Below are positions 1 through 6,391 of a DNA stretch of 6,391 nt, piece by piece. Source of the DNA: an uncultured Erysipelotrichaceae bacterium (GTDB taxonomy: Bacteria; Bacillota_I; Bacilli_A; Erysipelotrichales; Erysipelotrichaceae); NCBI GenBank assembly GCA_905201565.1, contig CAJKOS010000108.1:1-6391 (forward strand), in the 5' to 3' direction. A program made the translations under genes and the position numbers. Each line of letters starts with the position of its first letter. Position 1 is the first letter of the stretch. The notes below the pieces were generated by a model, which ran no database searches, was not told the origin of the DNA, and saw nothing but the letters and a program-made list of their open reading frames with translations.

Positions 1-4
1 TCAT

Positions 5-27
5 CTCACCACCTGTAGAGGTGGGAG
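5..27 (-). mobile_element. Hairpin with bulged T, probable IS200/IS605-type end (left edge copy)
   Basis: Read on the minus strand, the arm CTCCCACCT (27-19) pairs with AGGTGG, a bulged T at position 8, then GAG (7-5), closing a CTAC loop. It is a near copy, in opposite orientation, of the hairpin at 6363-6385. The outermost three pairs differ as matched pairs (CTC/GAG here, CCC/GGG there), so the fold is conserved while the sequence changes. GATGA follows the hairpin in both copies. Single-strand hairpins with an extrahelical T are typical of IS200/IS605 ends recognised by TnpA. No transposase gene is in the window, so the family call is inference. No T-run follows the hairpin on the minus strand within the window, so it does not look like an intrinsic terminator. 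Confidence 0.55.
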
Positions 28-190
28 TATTCTGCTGGGGTTTTAGATAAAATCAAATACATGACTAGGAACAGAAAATCATTCTGCCATATCTGGTAAC
101 ATCCATTTTCCGTTGCAAGATCATCATAGGGTCTTTGGTTTCTGAATACAATGGATTTACGGCATTATGGCGGACTGGGAAGACACTTTT
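28..190. other. Non-coding stretch between the edge hairpin and the bglA terminator
   Basis: I see no convincing gene, RNA or promoter here. A 48-codon minus-strand frame (211 to 65) crosses it, but its ATG lies inside the bglA terminator stem and has no ribosome binding site. It may be decayed sequence next to an insertion, which I cannot establish from the window alone. Confidence 0.5.
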
Positions 191-229
191 TGTGGAAAGA
201 AAAAACCTCATGCATTATCATGCATGAGG
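191..229 (-). terminator. Intrinsic terminator downstream of bglA
   Basis: A perfect 10-bp stem, CCTCATGCAT and ATGCATGAGG (206-215 and 220-229), encloses a 4-nt loop. On the minus strand it is followed directly by six T residues and then a T-rich tail (TTTTTTCTTTCC). It starts 8 bases beyond the bglA stop codon, which fixes the 3' end of that transcript. Confidence 0.93.
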
Positions 230-237
230 TATAGGCA

Positions 238-1782
<1,545 letters not shown>

Positions 1783-1809
1783 TCACACACAGACTGACTG
1801 AGATTTGTT

Positions 1810-3117
1810 TCAGTCTTTCAGACAGCCATAGGGGATGACTTTCACACCATTTGTGGTTGTGTATGACATTGTGGCATTTGCACATATGACTATCAGCAAA
1901 GAAGGCTCTCTGTATTTTACAACCGGATGATCCATATTTTCGCTTACTTTATTATTGTGAACTTTGATGAGCTCTTTGAATTTCATAAGGTTTTTTTCGG
2001 CTGAAGGAATGGCATTTTCACCAGTTTTTATTTCTATCAGCGCATATCTTCCATCCTGTAATTGATAGATTGCGTCTGTTTCAAGACCAAATGCATCACT
2101 ATAATGCATAACTCTTGCGTCGTGCGCTTCTGCATAAACCAGCAAATCGCGTAATACCATGTTTTCAAACACATGACCAAAAAGATCCAGATCATTATAG
2201 AAATAGTCTGGTCCTATACCAAGAGTTGCAAGGGCAATTGATGGATCTGTAAATATATGTTTTTTTGCAGCACGAATAGCAGTTTTTGATCTGATCTGAG
2301 GAGTCCACGCATCAATGTCTTTGAGCACAAAAAGCCGTTCTAAAGCATCGATATAAGATGCAATAGTTGTATCTGTAACATTGTGATTTGCTTTTATATC
2401 TGCATAGATACTTTTCTTTTTTGCAAGTGTACCCATATTTCTGGCATAGGACCATAGTATAGTTTTTGTCAGCCCTTCATCCCGGGTTATATTATCAATT
2501 GCCTGAATGTCCTTTTTATAGATCTGATTATAGAGATCTTTGGCGATTTCAAGTTTGGCAGTTTTATCATTTATGGCAAGGCAACGTGGCCATCCTCCCC
2601 GACAAGCACTATAAAACAAGTCTTCCAGTTTTGTGTTGTTGAAGAGACCATCTGAATTGTTTTGCGGTTCATCAAATAAGCGCGATAGAGAAATTGATCC
2701 AGTTGATTCTGAAGTTTCGTAAAGTGTCATGGGATACATTAATATTTCTGAAATTCTTCCGGTTCCAGTATGCGGTGTTTTGATTTTTTTGCTGGATGAA
2801 CCAGTTAAAAAGTATTGACCTGTTTCCTCTGGGAAATCATCACATGCTTTACGAATTGTACCCCAGATTTTTGGCGCATCTTGCCACTCATCAAATAAAA
2901 TTGGTTTGATATTGTTCAAGAAAAGATTTGGAGATGTTTCTGCTACTGCAAGATATCCATCTCGTTTTTCTTCATCTTGGAATTCGATAATGCTTTTACA
3001 CCGTTCTTTTGCTGTTCTGGTCTTTCCACATCCCTTTGGACCAATAATGTTAACTGCGCCAAACGCTTTTGATTTCCTGTCTATTTTTGTGTCTATGATT
3101 CTGGTGACATATTTCAT
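1810..3117 (-). CDS. AAA ATPase with DUF4143-type, PD-(D/E)xK-like C-terminus
   Basis: A 435-residue protein of the large ATP-binding family with a DUF4143 tail; its biological role is not established. The N-terminal P-loop domain shows Walker A GPKGCGKT (26-33), Walker B ILFDEWQ with Asp76 and Glu77, and a sensor-like FLTGSS (103-108); Arg121 in GTGRISE could be an arginine finger. The middle (about 205-275) looks like a winged helix (VTDTTIASYIDALERLFVL). The C-terminal part holds Glu318, then Asp348 and Glu362-Ile-Lys364 (EIKTG), the spacing of a PD-(D/E)xK nuclease core with its catalytic residues present. No signal peptide or membrane segment is seen. The start has AGGAG 8 nt upstream (3126-3130). 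The gene looks more AT-rich than bglA and has its own promoter beside a 23-bp repeat array, which suggests an acquired module. DNA-processing or defence roles are possible but unproven. Confidence 0.9.
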   Translation of the reverse strand: MKYVTRIIDTKIDRKSKAFGAVNIIGPKGCGKTRTAKERCKSIIEFQDEEKRDGYLAVAETSPNLFLNNIKPILFDEWQDAPKIWGTIRKACDDFPEETGQYFLTGSSSKKIKTPHTGTGRISEILMYPMTLYETSESTGSISLSRLFDEPQNNSDGLFNNTKLEDLFYSACRGGWPRCLAINDKTAKLEIAKDLYNQIYKKDIQAIDNITRDEGLTKTILWSYARNMGTLAKKKSIYADIKANHNVTDTTIASYIDALERLFVLKDIDAWTPQIRSKTAIRAAKKHIFTDPSIALATLGIGPDYFYNDLDLFGHVFENMVLRDLLVYAEAHDARVMHYSDAFGLETDAIYQLQDGRYALIEIKTGENAIPSAEKNLMKFKELIKVHNNKVSENMDHPVVKYREPSLLIVICANATMSYTTTNGVKVIPYGCLKD

Positions 3118-3138
3118 GAGATATTCTCCTCTAGCAAG

Positions 3139-3168
3139 ATTATAACAGCCTGTTTGGAGTTTTTCGAG
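3139..3168 (-). promoter_or_regulatory. Probable promoter of the ATPase gene
   Basis: On the minus strand TATAAT (3144-3139) is a perfect -10 preceded by TG-T, an extended -10. The region 18 nt upstream is CTCGAA (3168-3163), a poor -35, and this hexamer is the core of the last unit of the 23-bp repeat array. The ribosome binding site is 8-15 nt further downstream. The overlap means anything that binds the repeats could control this promoter directly. Confidence 0.65.
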
Positions 3169-3261
3169 TATTTCATTTATAAAAATTCGAGTGTTTTATT
3201 TATAAAAATTCGAGTATTTCATTTATAAAATTTCGAGTATTTCATTTATAGTTTTTCGACT
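3156..3261. repeat. 23-bp tandem repeat array (four full units plus a partial)
   Basis: Read on the minus strand the unit is ACTCGAA, then TTTTTATAAAT, then GAAAT. Units lie at 3261-3239, 3238-3216, 3215-3193 and 3192-3170, with a 14-nt partial at 3169-3156. The period is exactly 23 bp with no indels. Unit four matches the consensus, unit two differs at one base, unit three at two, unit one at five. The first and last units share CGAAAAACT, so both edges of the array look alike. Each full unit holds the palindromes TCGA and, in all but unit one, TTTATAAA. The array begins at the crp stop codon (TAG, 3262-3260) and ends at the -35 region of the ATPase promoter. It has no unique spacers, so it is not CRISPR. 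Confidence 0.93.
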
Positions 3262-3883
3262 ATTGCAGCAGCTGTCTGAGCTTTTCTTTGTTACGTATGG
3301 TGATGACACCATAGCTGTAGTCGATGATGTCTTCATTTTTGAGGGTTGAAAGAATTCTTGAAACAGTGACACGGTTCAGGGCAAGGCTATGAGCGATGTC
3401 TTCATGGGTAAAGGGGATATCTCCTTTATAAGAAGAGGACAGTTCGAGAAGCAGGTCTGCCACTTTTTCCTTTGCGGTGTAGGTGGTGTTGCGGATGATC
3501 TGGTGGGAGAGCAGATTACATGTATCGGTGAGATGCTGCAACATGGTCACAAGCAGCTGTCTTTCCTGCATGAGAAGGGGAATCATGTCACTTGCTTTAC
3601 AGAGGATGATGCGGGCATCGGTGATGGCAGTGATATTGGCAGTGCGGTGGGATTGGGAAAGGAAGGACGCATCTCCGAATATTCTGCCTTTGTTCAATAC
3701 TTCAAATGTAATTTCATGTCCTTCTTTTGTGATCGTACCAGCTCTTACTCTTCCCGATTCGACGATGTAGATGTTTTCTGCTTTTTCTTCCTGGACAAAG
3801 ATGGGCATGCCTGCTTTGTAAATACGTACAGTACCGGCATTTTCAAGCATGGGAAAGAATTTGTCATCAATGTGAATTGCCAT
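3260..3883 (-). CDS. Crp/Fnr-family transcriptional regulator
   Basis: A 207-residue regulator of normal family length. Residues about 10-120 form the cyclic-nucleotide-binding-type beta barrel, with glycines typical of the fold and IFGDASFL...HRTA at 68-82, where CRP has its GE(L)...R-S-A cAMP contacts; Glu is replaced by Asp71, so cAMP binding is doubtful. A dimerisation helix (about 105-132) leads to a winged helix-turn-helix (FTHEDIAHSLALNRVTVSRIL, about 158-178). In the recognition helix Arg171, Ser175 and Arg176 match CRP/FNR contact positions, but the usual Glu is Val172, which predicts a DNA site unlike the classic CRP or FNR sites. Only Cys95 and Cys122 are present, so there is no FNR-type iron-sulphur cluster set. 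GAGGAG lies 5 nt before the ATG. It diverges from yitT and probably controls the shared intergenic region. Confidence 0.92.
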   Translation of the reverse strand: MAIHIDDKFFPMLENAGTVRIYKAGMPIFVQEEKAENIYIVESGRVRAGTITKEGHEITFEVLNKGRIFGDASFLSQSHRTANITAITDARIILCKASDMIPLLMQERQLLVTMLQHLTDTCNLLSHQIIRNTTYTAKEKVADLLLELSSSYKGDIPFTHEDIAHSLALNRVTVSRILSTLKNEDIIDYSYGVITIRNKEKLRQLLQ

Positions 3884-3907
3884 AAAATCTCCTCAATTTC
3901 TTCTTTA

Positions 3908-3934
3908 ATTGTAGCACAGGCTACAGTTTTGCAA
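3908..3934 (-). promoter_or_regulatory. Probable crp/fnr-type gene promoter (extended -10)
   Basis: TACAAT (3913-3908, minus strand) is preceded by TG-C, the same TGCTACAAT 9-mer as at the bglA promoter. TTGCAA (3934-3929) could serve as -35 with a short 15-nt spacer. Predicted start is near 3901, just upstream of the GAGGAG site. Confidence 0.55.
3910..3925. promoter_or_regulatory. Candidate Crp/Fnr-type operator in the divergent crp-yitT region
   Basis: TGTAGC-ACAG-GCTACA is a perfect 6-bp dyad with a 4-bp centre, the geometry of FNR-type sites but with different half-sites. It overlaps the minus-strand -10 of the regulator gene, a repressing position. For a plus-strand start near 3959 (from TAAGAT at 3947-3952) its centre would lie at -41.5, the class II activator position. 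One arm shares bases with the extended -10, so part of the symmetry could be coincidence. Confidence 0.45.
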
Positions 3935-3946
3935 TGTGCTGTTGCA

Positions 3947-3952
3947 TAAGAT
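3947..3952 (+). promoter_or_regulatory. Possible -10 of yitT
   Basis: TAAGAT matches the -10 consensus at four of six bases and has no recognisable -35 at 17 nt, which is what an activator-dependent promoter would look like. It is the only reasonable candidate I see between the dyad and the AGGAGG site; the assignment is weak. Confidence 0.3.
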
Positions 3953-3978
3953 ATGTGCGTAAACAGGAGGATGAAGTG

Positions 3979-4572
3979 ATGAAACGTTTATCTCTTTATG
4001 TACAGGTTCTGATTGGCAATGCCATGATTGCTATGGCTTTTGGATCTATTGTTGTACCGATGGGATTTGCGTCTGGTGGAACAACAGGGCTTGCGATGAT
4101 TCTGGCAAAGTTTATTTCTCTTCCACTTTCAACCGTTGTTCTGATGGTGAATTGCGTATTATTTATAGCGGGTTATCTCTTCCTTGGTAAAGCCTTTGCG
4201 ATGAAGACAGCGCTTTGTGCATTTACCTTCCCGTATTATCTTTCCTTCTTTCAACAATTCCCGGTTTCCACCTTCATCACACCAGTTGTTGGTGCACTTG
4301 TGGCAGGTCTGATGCTTGGACTAGGCACAAAGATGATTCTCGATGGTGATGGCAGTTCTGGTGGATTTGATGTCATCGGTGTCATTCTCAACAGAAAATA
4401 TGGCATTCCAACATGGGCAATCTTCTATGGTATTGATGCACTTCTCATCGGTAACCAGATGCTCAGTGGTGGTATTGAAATTGGTTTGTATGGCATCATT
4501 GTGACAATCACAGCATGTGTTGTTACTGCTGTTCTTCCTTCACTTCGTGTACATCGTGTACAAACTGCGTGA
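3979..4572 (+). CDS. YitT-family (DUF161) integral membrane protein
   Basis: A 197-residue hydrophobic protein with about five to six predicted membrane segments (roughly 7-28, 34-48, 50-70, 76-93, 98-118 and 167-187). The family hallmarks are GFASGGTTGLAMIL (29-42) and the repeated GDGSSGGFDVIGVILNRKYGIP stretch (123-144). The family's function is not established; transport is often suggested. It lacks the C-terminal soluble DUF2179 domain of longer YitT proteins of about 280 residues, and the natural end SLRVHRVQTA suggests a short family form and not a broken gene. The ATG at 3979 is chosen because AGGAGG (3965-3970) lies 8 nt upstream; an upstream ATG at 3934 would add a Cys-rich tail with no binding site. 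It diverges from the Crp/Fnr gene, its likely controller, and leads a possible four-gene operon. Confidence 0.9.
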   Translation: MKRLSLYVQVLIGNAMIAMAFGSIVVPMGFASGGTTGLAMILAKFISLPLSTVVLMVNCVLFIAGYLFLGKAFAMKTALCAFTFPYYLSFFQQFPVSTFITPVVGALVAGLMLGLGTKMILDGDGSSGGFDVIGVILNRKYGIPTWAIFYGIDALLIGNQMLSGGIEIGLYGIIVTITACVVTAVLPSLRVHRVQTA

Positions 4573-4620
4573 GGAATTCTGAATTTGTTGTCTATATAAC
4601 AGTCAGAGGAGGTAATTCTG

Positions 4621-5322
4621 ATGACTGTTTTTTCTTTTGTGCTTGGCACATGCACAGGCAGTTTTGTGCTCTGTGTAACAAACAGGCTGCTTGATGGCAA
4701 ACCGATTGGTGGAAGGAGTCATTGTGACAGATGTAAACATGAGCTTTCCTGGTATGACCTTGTGCCGGTTGTTTCCTGGATTGCGATGAGGGGCAGATGC
4801 CGCTATTGCAGGGGAAAGATACCTGTATCTTTTGTCGGGGTTGAAGTGCTGATGGGCATACTGTATGCCGTGATTGGATACAGGTATGGTGTTTCTTCGT
4901 TCACGGTACTTTTATGGTGTCTTATGGCAGTGGTGCTTTCCCTATCCATAGAAGATATCAATAAATATACGATTCATGATGGATATCATGTACTGCTTGT
5001 GCTGTGCAGAGTTGTGTATGCGGTTGTTGAGAAGGAAAAGTATTTTCTGCTGTTTGTGGTGGAAGGGTTGTTGGTGATGGCAGGTATATATGTTCTTTCG
5101 GTAATTATGCAACAGCTGTTGCACAAAGTATGCCTTGGTATGGGAGATGTGAAGCTGCTTGGCTGTATTGGATTGTATGTGGGCATAGAGGGTTCGTGGC
5201 TTGTATGTGCAGCCGCAAGTTTTGCTGCACTGGTTGTGGCAGCTGTACTAAAGAAGAACAAGCTTCCCTTTGGACCATTTCTTGGATGGGCATTTCTTGT
5301 GGTATTGACTGCGTGTGGGTGA
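4621..5322 (+). CDS. Type IV prepilin peptidase (leader peptidase/N-methyltransferase, A24)
   Basis: This 233-residue membrane aspartic protease cleaves type IV prepilin or competence pseudopilin leader peptides at the cytoplasmic membrane face, and usually N-methylates the new N-terminus. The N-terminal GTCTGSF...NRL segment (9-23) is typical. The cytoplasmic zinc-type loop has both Cys pairs, C35-x2-C38 and C60-x2-C63, around SWYDLVPVVSWI, so the methyltransferase half appears intact. The catalytic aspartates are Asp112 in SIEDINKYTIHDG and Asp176 in GMGDVKLLG (the GxGD motif). Membrane segments follow to the end (PFGPFLGWAFLVVL). AGGAGG lies 8 nt before the ATG (4607-4612), 48 bp after yitT. 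No pilin, ATPase or other pilus or com gene is in the window, so its substrates are encoded elsewhere; PilD or ComC would be the usual names. Confidence 0.93.
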   Translation: MTVFSFVLGTCTGSFVLCVTNRLLDGKPIGGRSHCDRCKHELSWYDLVPVVSWIAMRGRCRYCRGKIPVSFVGVEVLMGILYAVIGYRYGVSSFTVLLWCLMAVVLSLSIEDINKYTIHDGYHVLLVLCRVVYAVVEKEKYFLLFVVEGLLVMAGIYVLSVIMQQLLHKVCLGMGDVKLLGCIGLYVGIEGSWLVCAAASFAALVVAAVLKKNKLPFGPFLGWAFLVVLTACG

Positions 5323-5325
5323 ATG

Positions 5326-5353
5326 GTATACTGCATACGTTGACATGGTGTCA
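5326..5353. promoter_or_regulatory. Two adjacent 13-bp dyads upstream of the TetR gene
   Basis: TGACA-TGG-TGTCA (5341-5353) is a perfect 5-3-5 dyad, and GTATACTGCATAC (5326-5338) is a palindrome with one mismatched pair. They sit side by side 3-30 bases before the GGAGG of the TetR gene, where an autoregulatory operator is expected. TTGACA (5340-5345) also equals the -35 consensus, but a -10 at normal spacing would fall on the start codon, so I do not call a promoter. Confidence 0.35.
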
Positions 5354-5364
5354 GTGGAGGATGT

Positions 5365-5988
5365 ATGAGCGAAAGAGCACAGGCACGGTATGAAGAAATC
5401 GTCAATGCATGTGAACAGTTATTCAAAACAATGCATTACAAAGATATCAATATCAAGGAAATTGCAGAGAAGACAACATTCTCAAGACCTTCGATATACA
5501 ACTACTTTCTGACAAAGGAAGAGATATTCCTTGCCCTTCTGACCAGGGAATATGAAGGCTGGGCAGAGGATCTTGCAAAGATGCAGAAAGTGGAAGGAGA
5601 AGATGGAAAATATACATTTGCCATCTCTTCTGCATTGGTGTTGGAAAAGAGAACTGCTTTGTTAAAGCTTTTGTCCATGGATCTTAATGAGATGGAAACA
5701 AACTGCCGTATGGAAAGACTTGTTGAATTCAAGAAGGTTTATGGTAGAACAATACAGGCTTTTAAAGATGCGGTAAAACGTTTATGTGAGGACATGAATG
5801 ATGATTCTGTGGAACGTTTCATGTATGCCTATTTACCTATGGTACAGGGTGTATACCCATATGCCTTTGAATCGGATATGCAGAAAGAGGCGATGAAACA
5901 GGCAGGTGTTTCACCAACGGGAAAGTCCCTGCATGAACTGCTGGTGAGTGGTGGTTTGTTATTGTTTGGAGTGCAGGATGAGCAGTGA
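5365..5988 (+). CDS. TetR/AcrR-family transcriptional regulator
   Basis: A 207-residue protein of normal TetR length. The N-terminal three-helix DNA-binding domain covers about residues 7-53, with the helix-turn-helix at INIKEIAEKTTFSRPSIYNYF (28-48) followed by the typical LTKEEIF. The rest is helical and would bind an unknown ligand and dimerise; it is not recognisable to a named subgroup by eye, though the LLKLLSMDLNEMETNCRMERL stretch (99-119) recalls AefR-like C-terminal domains. GGAGG (5356-5360) is only 4 nt before the ATG, a short spacing; an ATG at 5361 is out of frame. It starts 42 bp after the prepilin peptidase gene and overlaps the GNAT gene by 11 bp. Its targets are unknown; the dyads just upstream suggest autoregulation. 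Confidence 0.91.
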   Translation: MSERAQARYEEIVNACEQLFKTMHYKDINIKEIAEKTTFSRPSIYNYFLTKEEIFLALLTREYEGWAEDLAKMQKVEGEDGKYTFAISSALVLEKRTALLKLLSMDLNEMETNCRMERLVEFKKVYGRTIQAFKDAVKRLCEDMNDDSVERFMYAYLPMVQGVYPYAFESDMQKEAMKQAGVSPTGKSLHELLVSGGLLLFGVQDEQ

Positions 5989-6349
5989 GCGTTTTGTAAT
6001 CCGTCCTTACGAGAGCACTGATTGTGAAGCGATCATCGATTTGTTTATGGATACGGTGATGCATGTTCTTGGATATGATGAAAAGCAGCGTCTTGCCTGG
6101 GCAGGAACCGGGGAAGAAAAGCGTGGTTGGGATGCGTCTTTTCGTGAACACAGGACACTAGTCGCTGTGATGGATGGAAAGATTGCTGGTTTTGCGGACA
6201 TGGATGGCGATTATCTTGACCGCCTGTATGTTGCCTTTGACAAACAGGTAAAAGGGATAGCGACAGCTCTGGTGGATGAGCTTGAAAAAGGCCATGACGT
6301 GATCACGGTACATGCTTCGTATGCGGCACTTCCTTTCTTTAACACATAA
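5978..6349 (+). CDS. GNAT-family N-acetyltransferase, C-terminally truncated
   Basis: GNAT enzymes transfer an acetyl group from acetyl-CoA to an amine; the acceptor here is unknown. The 123 residues show the start FVIRPYESTDCEAIIDLF (6-23), the beta strands RTLVAVMDGKIAGFADMD (59-76), the motif A region YLDRLYVAFDKQVKGIATALVDELE (79-103), where KQVKGIA takes the place of the acetyl-CoA-binding Q-x-x-G-x-G/A loop, and VITVHASYAALPFF (108-121). Family members of this type usually run about 150-160 residues and continue after PFF with a GY/GF segment and two further strands; here the frame ends Asn-Thr then TAA TAA, so about 30 residues are missing. The break coincides with the approach to the edge hairpin at 6363. 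GGAG lies 6 nt before the ATG, inside the TetR gene (11-bp overlap), so translation is likely coupled. The product is probably inactive. Confidence 0.82.
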   Translation: MSSERFVIRPYESTDCEAIIDLFMDTVMHVLGYDEKQRLAWAGTGEEKRGWDASFREHRTLVAVMDGKIAGFADMDGDYLDRLYVAFDKQVKGIATALVDELEKGHDVITVHASYAALPFFNT

Positions 6350-6360
6350 TAAAGCAAGAA

Positions 6361-6387
6361 ATCCCCCACCTCTACAGGTGGTGGGAT
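6361..6387 (+). mobile_element. Hairpin with bulged T, probable IS200/IS605-type end (right edge copy)
   Basis: The arm ATCCCCCACCT (6361-6371) pairs with AGGTGG, a bulged T at 6382, then GGGAT (to 6387), around a CTAC loop: 11 pairs with one extrahelical T. It is the inverted counterpart of the hairpin at 5-27. The GNAT frame breaks off at TTTAAC (6338-6343), and 19 nt separate that from the paired CCC at 6363. IS200/IS605 elements insert next to a short T-rich target, with a hairpin about this far inside the left end, so an element probably extends rightwards beyond the window. No T-run follows, which argues against a terminator. Confidence 0.55.
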
Positions 6388-6391
6388 GAAT

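Noticed and set aside
65..211. 48-codon minus-strand frame downstream of bglA
   Set aside because: Its ATG is inside the terminator stem with no ribosome binding site, and the product is not recognisable. It could be a gene remnant, but I cannot support it.
1791..1816. Inverted repeat AGACTGA/TCAGTCT at the ATPase stop codon as a terminator
   Set aside because: The loop is long, an alternative 6-bp pairing competes, and no T-run follows directly; the nearest T-run is about 18 nt further on.
3156..3261. CRISPR array
   Set aside because: The repeats are directly contiguous at 23 bp, with no unique spacers and no cas genes.
3934..3978. yitT start at the upstream ATG at 3934
   Set aside because: The extra 15 residues are Cys-rich and unlike the family; AGGAGG at 3965-3970 serves the ATG at 3979.
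6361..6387. Right-edge hairpin as the intrinsic terminator of the plus-strand operon
   Set aside because: No T-run follows it, and an inverted near-copy with the same bulge and flank lies at the other edge, which points to a mobile-element end.

Overview
The window looks like chromosomal accessory DNA from a low-to-moderate GC Gram-positive bacterium (Bacillota). Reasons are strong GGAGG-type ribosome binding sites before almost every gene, extended -10 promoters of TGnTACAAT or TGnTATAAT type, and a phospho-beta-glucosidase, Crp/Fnr, YitT, TetR and GNAT gene set. An Erysipelotrichaceae-like gut commensal is my best guess, but this is inference only; no marker gene is present.

Layout. Three genes lie on the minus strand: a Crp/Fnr-family regulator (3260-3883), an AAA ATPase with a DUF4143-type nuclease-like tail (1810-3117), and a 6-phospho-beta-glucosidase (238-1698) closed by a good intrinsic terminator (191-229). 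Four genes lie on the plus strand and may form one operon: a YitT-family membrane protein (3979-4572), a type IV prepilin peptidase (4621-5322), a TetR-family regulator (5365-5988), and a GNAT acetyltransferase missing its C-terminus (5978-6349). The two groups diverge at 3884-3978.

How the pieces may work together. BglA would hydrolyse 6-phospho-beta-glucosides imported by a PTS not in view; its promoter sits inside a 9-bp inverted repeat that looks like an operator. The Crp/Fnr gene and yitT share a divergent promoter region with one 16-bp dyad, placed to repress crp and activate yitT. The ATPase has its own promoter, directly preceded by an array of 23-bp tandem repeats that begins at the crp stop codon. 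The TetR and GNAT genes overlap and are probably translationally coupled.

Both window edges carry inverted copies of the same bulged hairpin, which resembles the end hairpins of IS200/IS605 elements. The right copy lies just after the point where the GNAT gene breaks off. The most unusual unexplained item is the ATPase plus its 23-bp repeat array; the edge hairpins come next.
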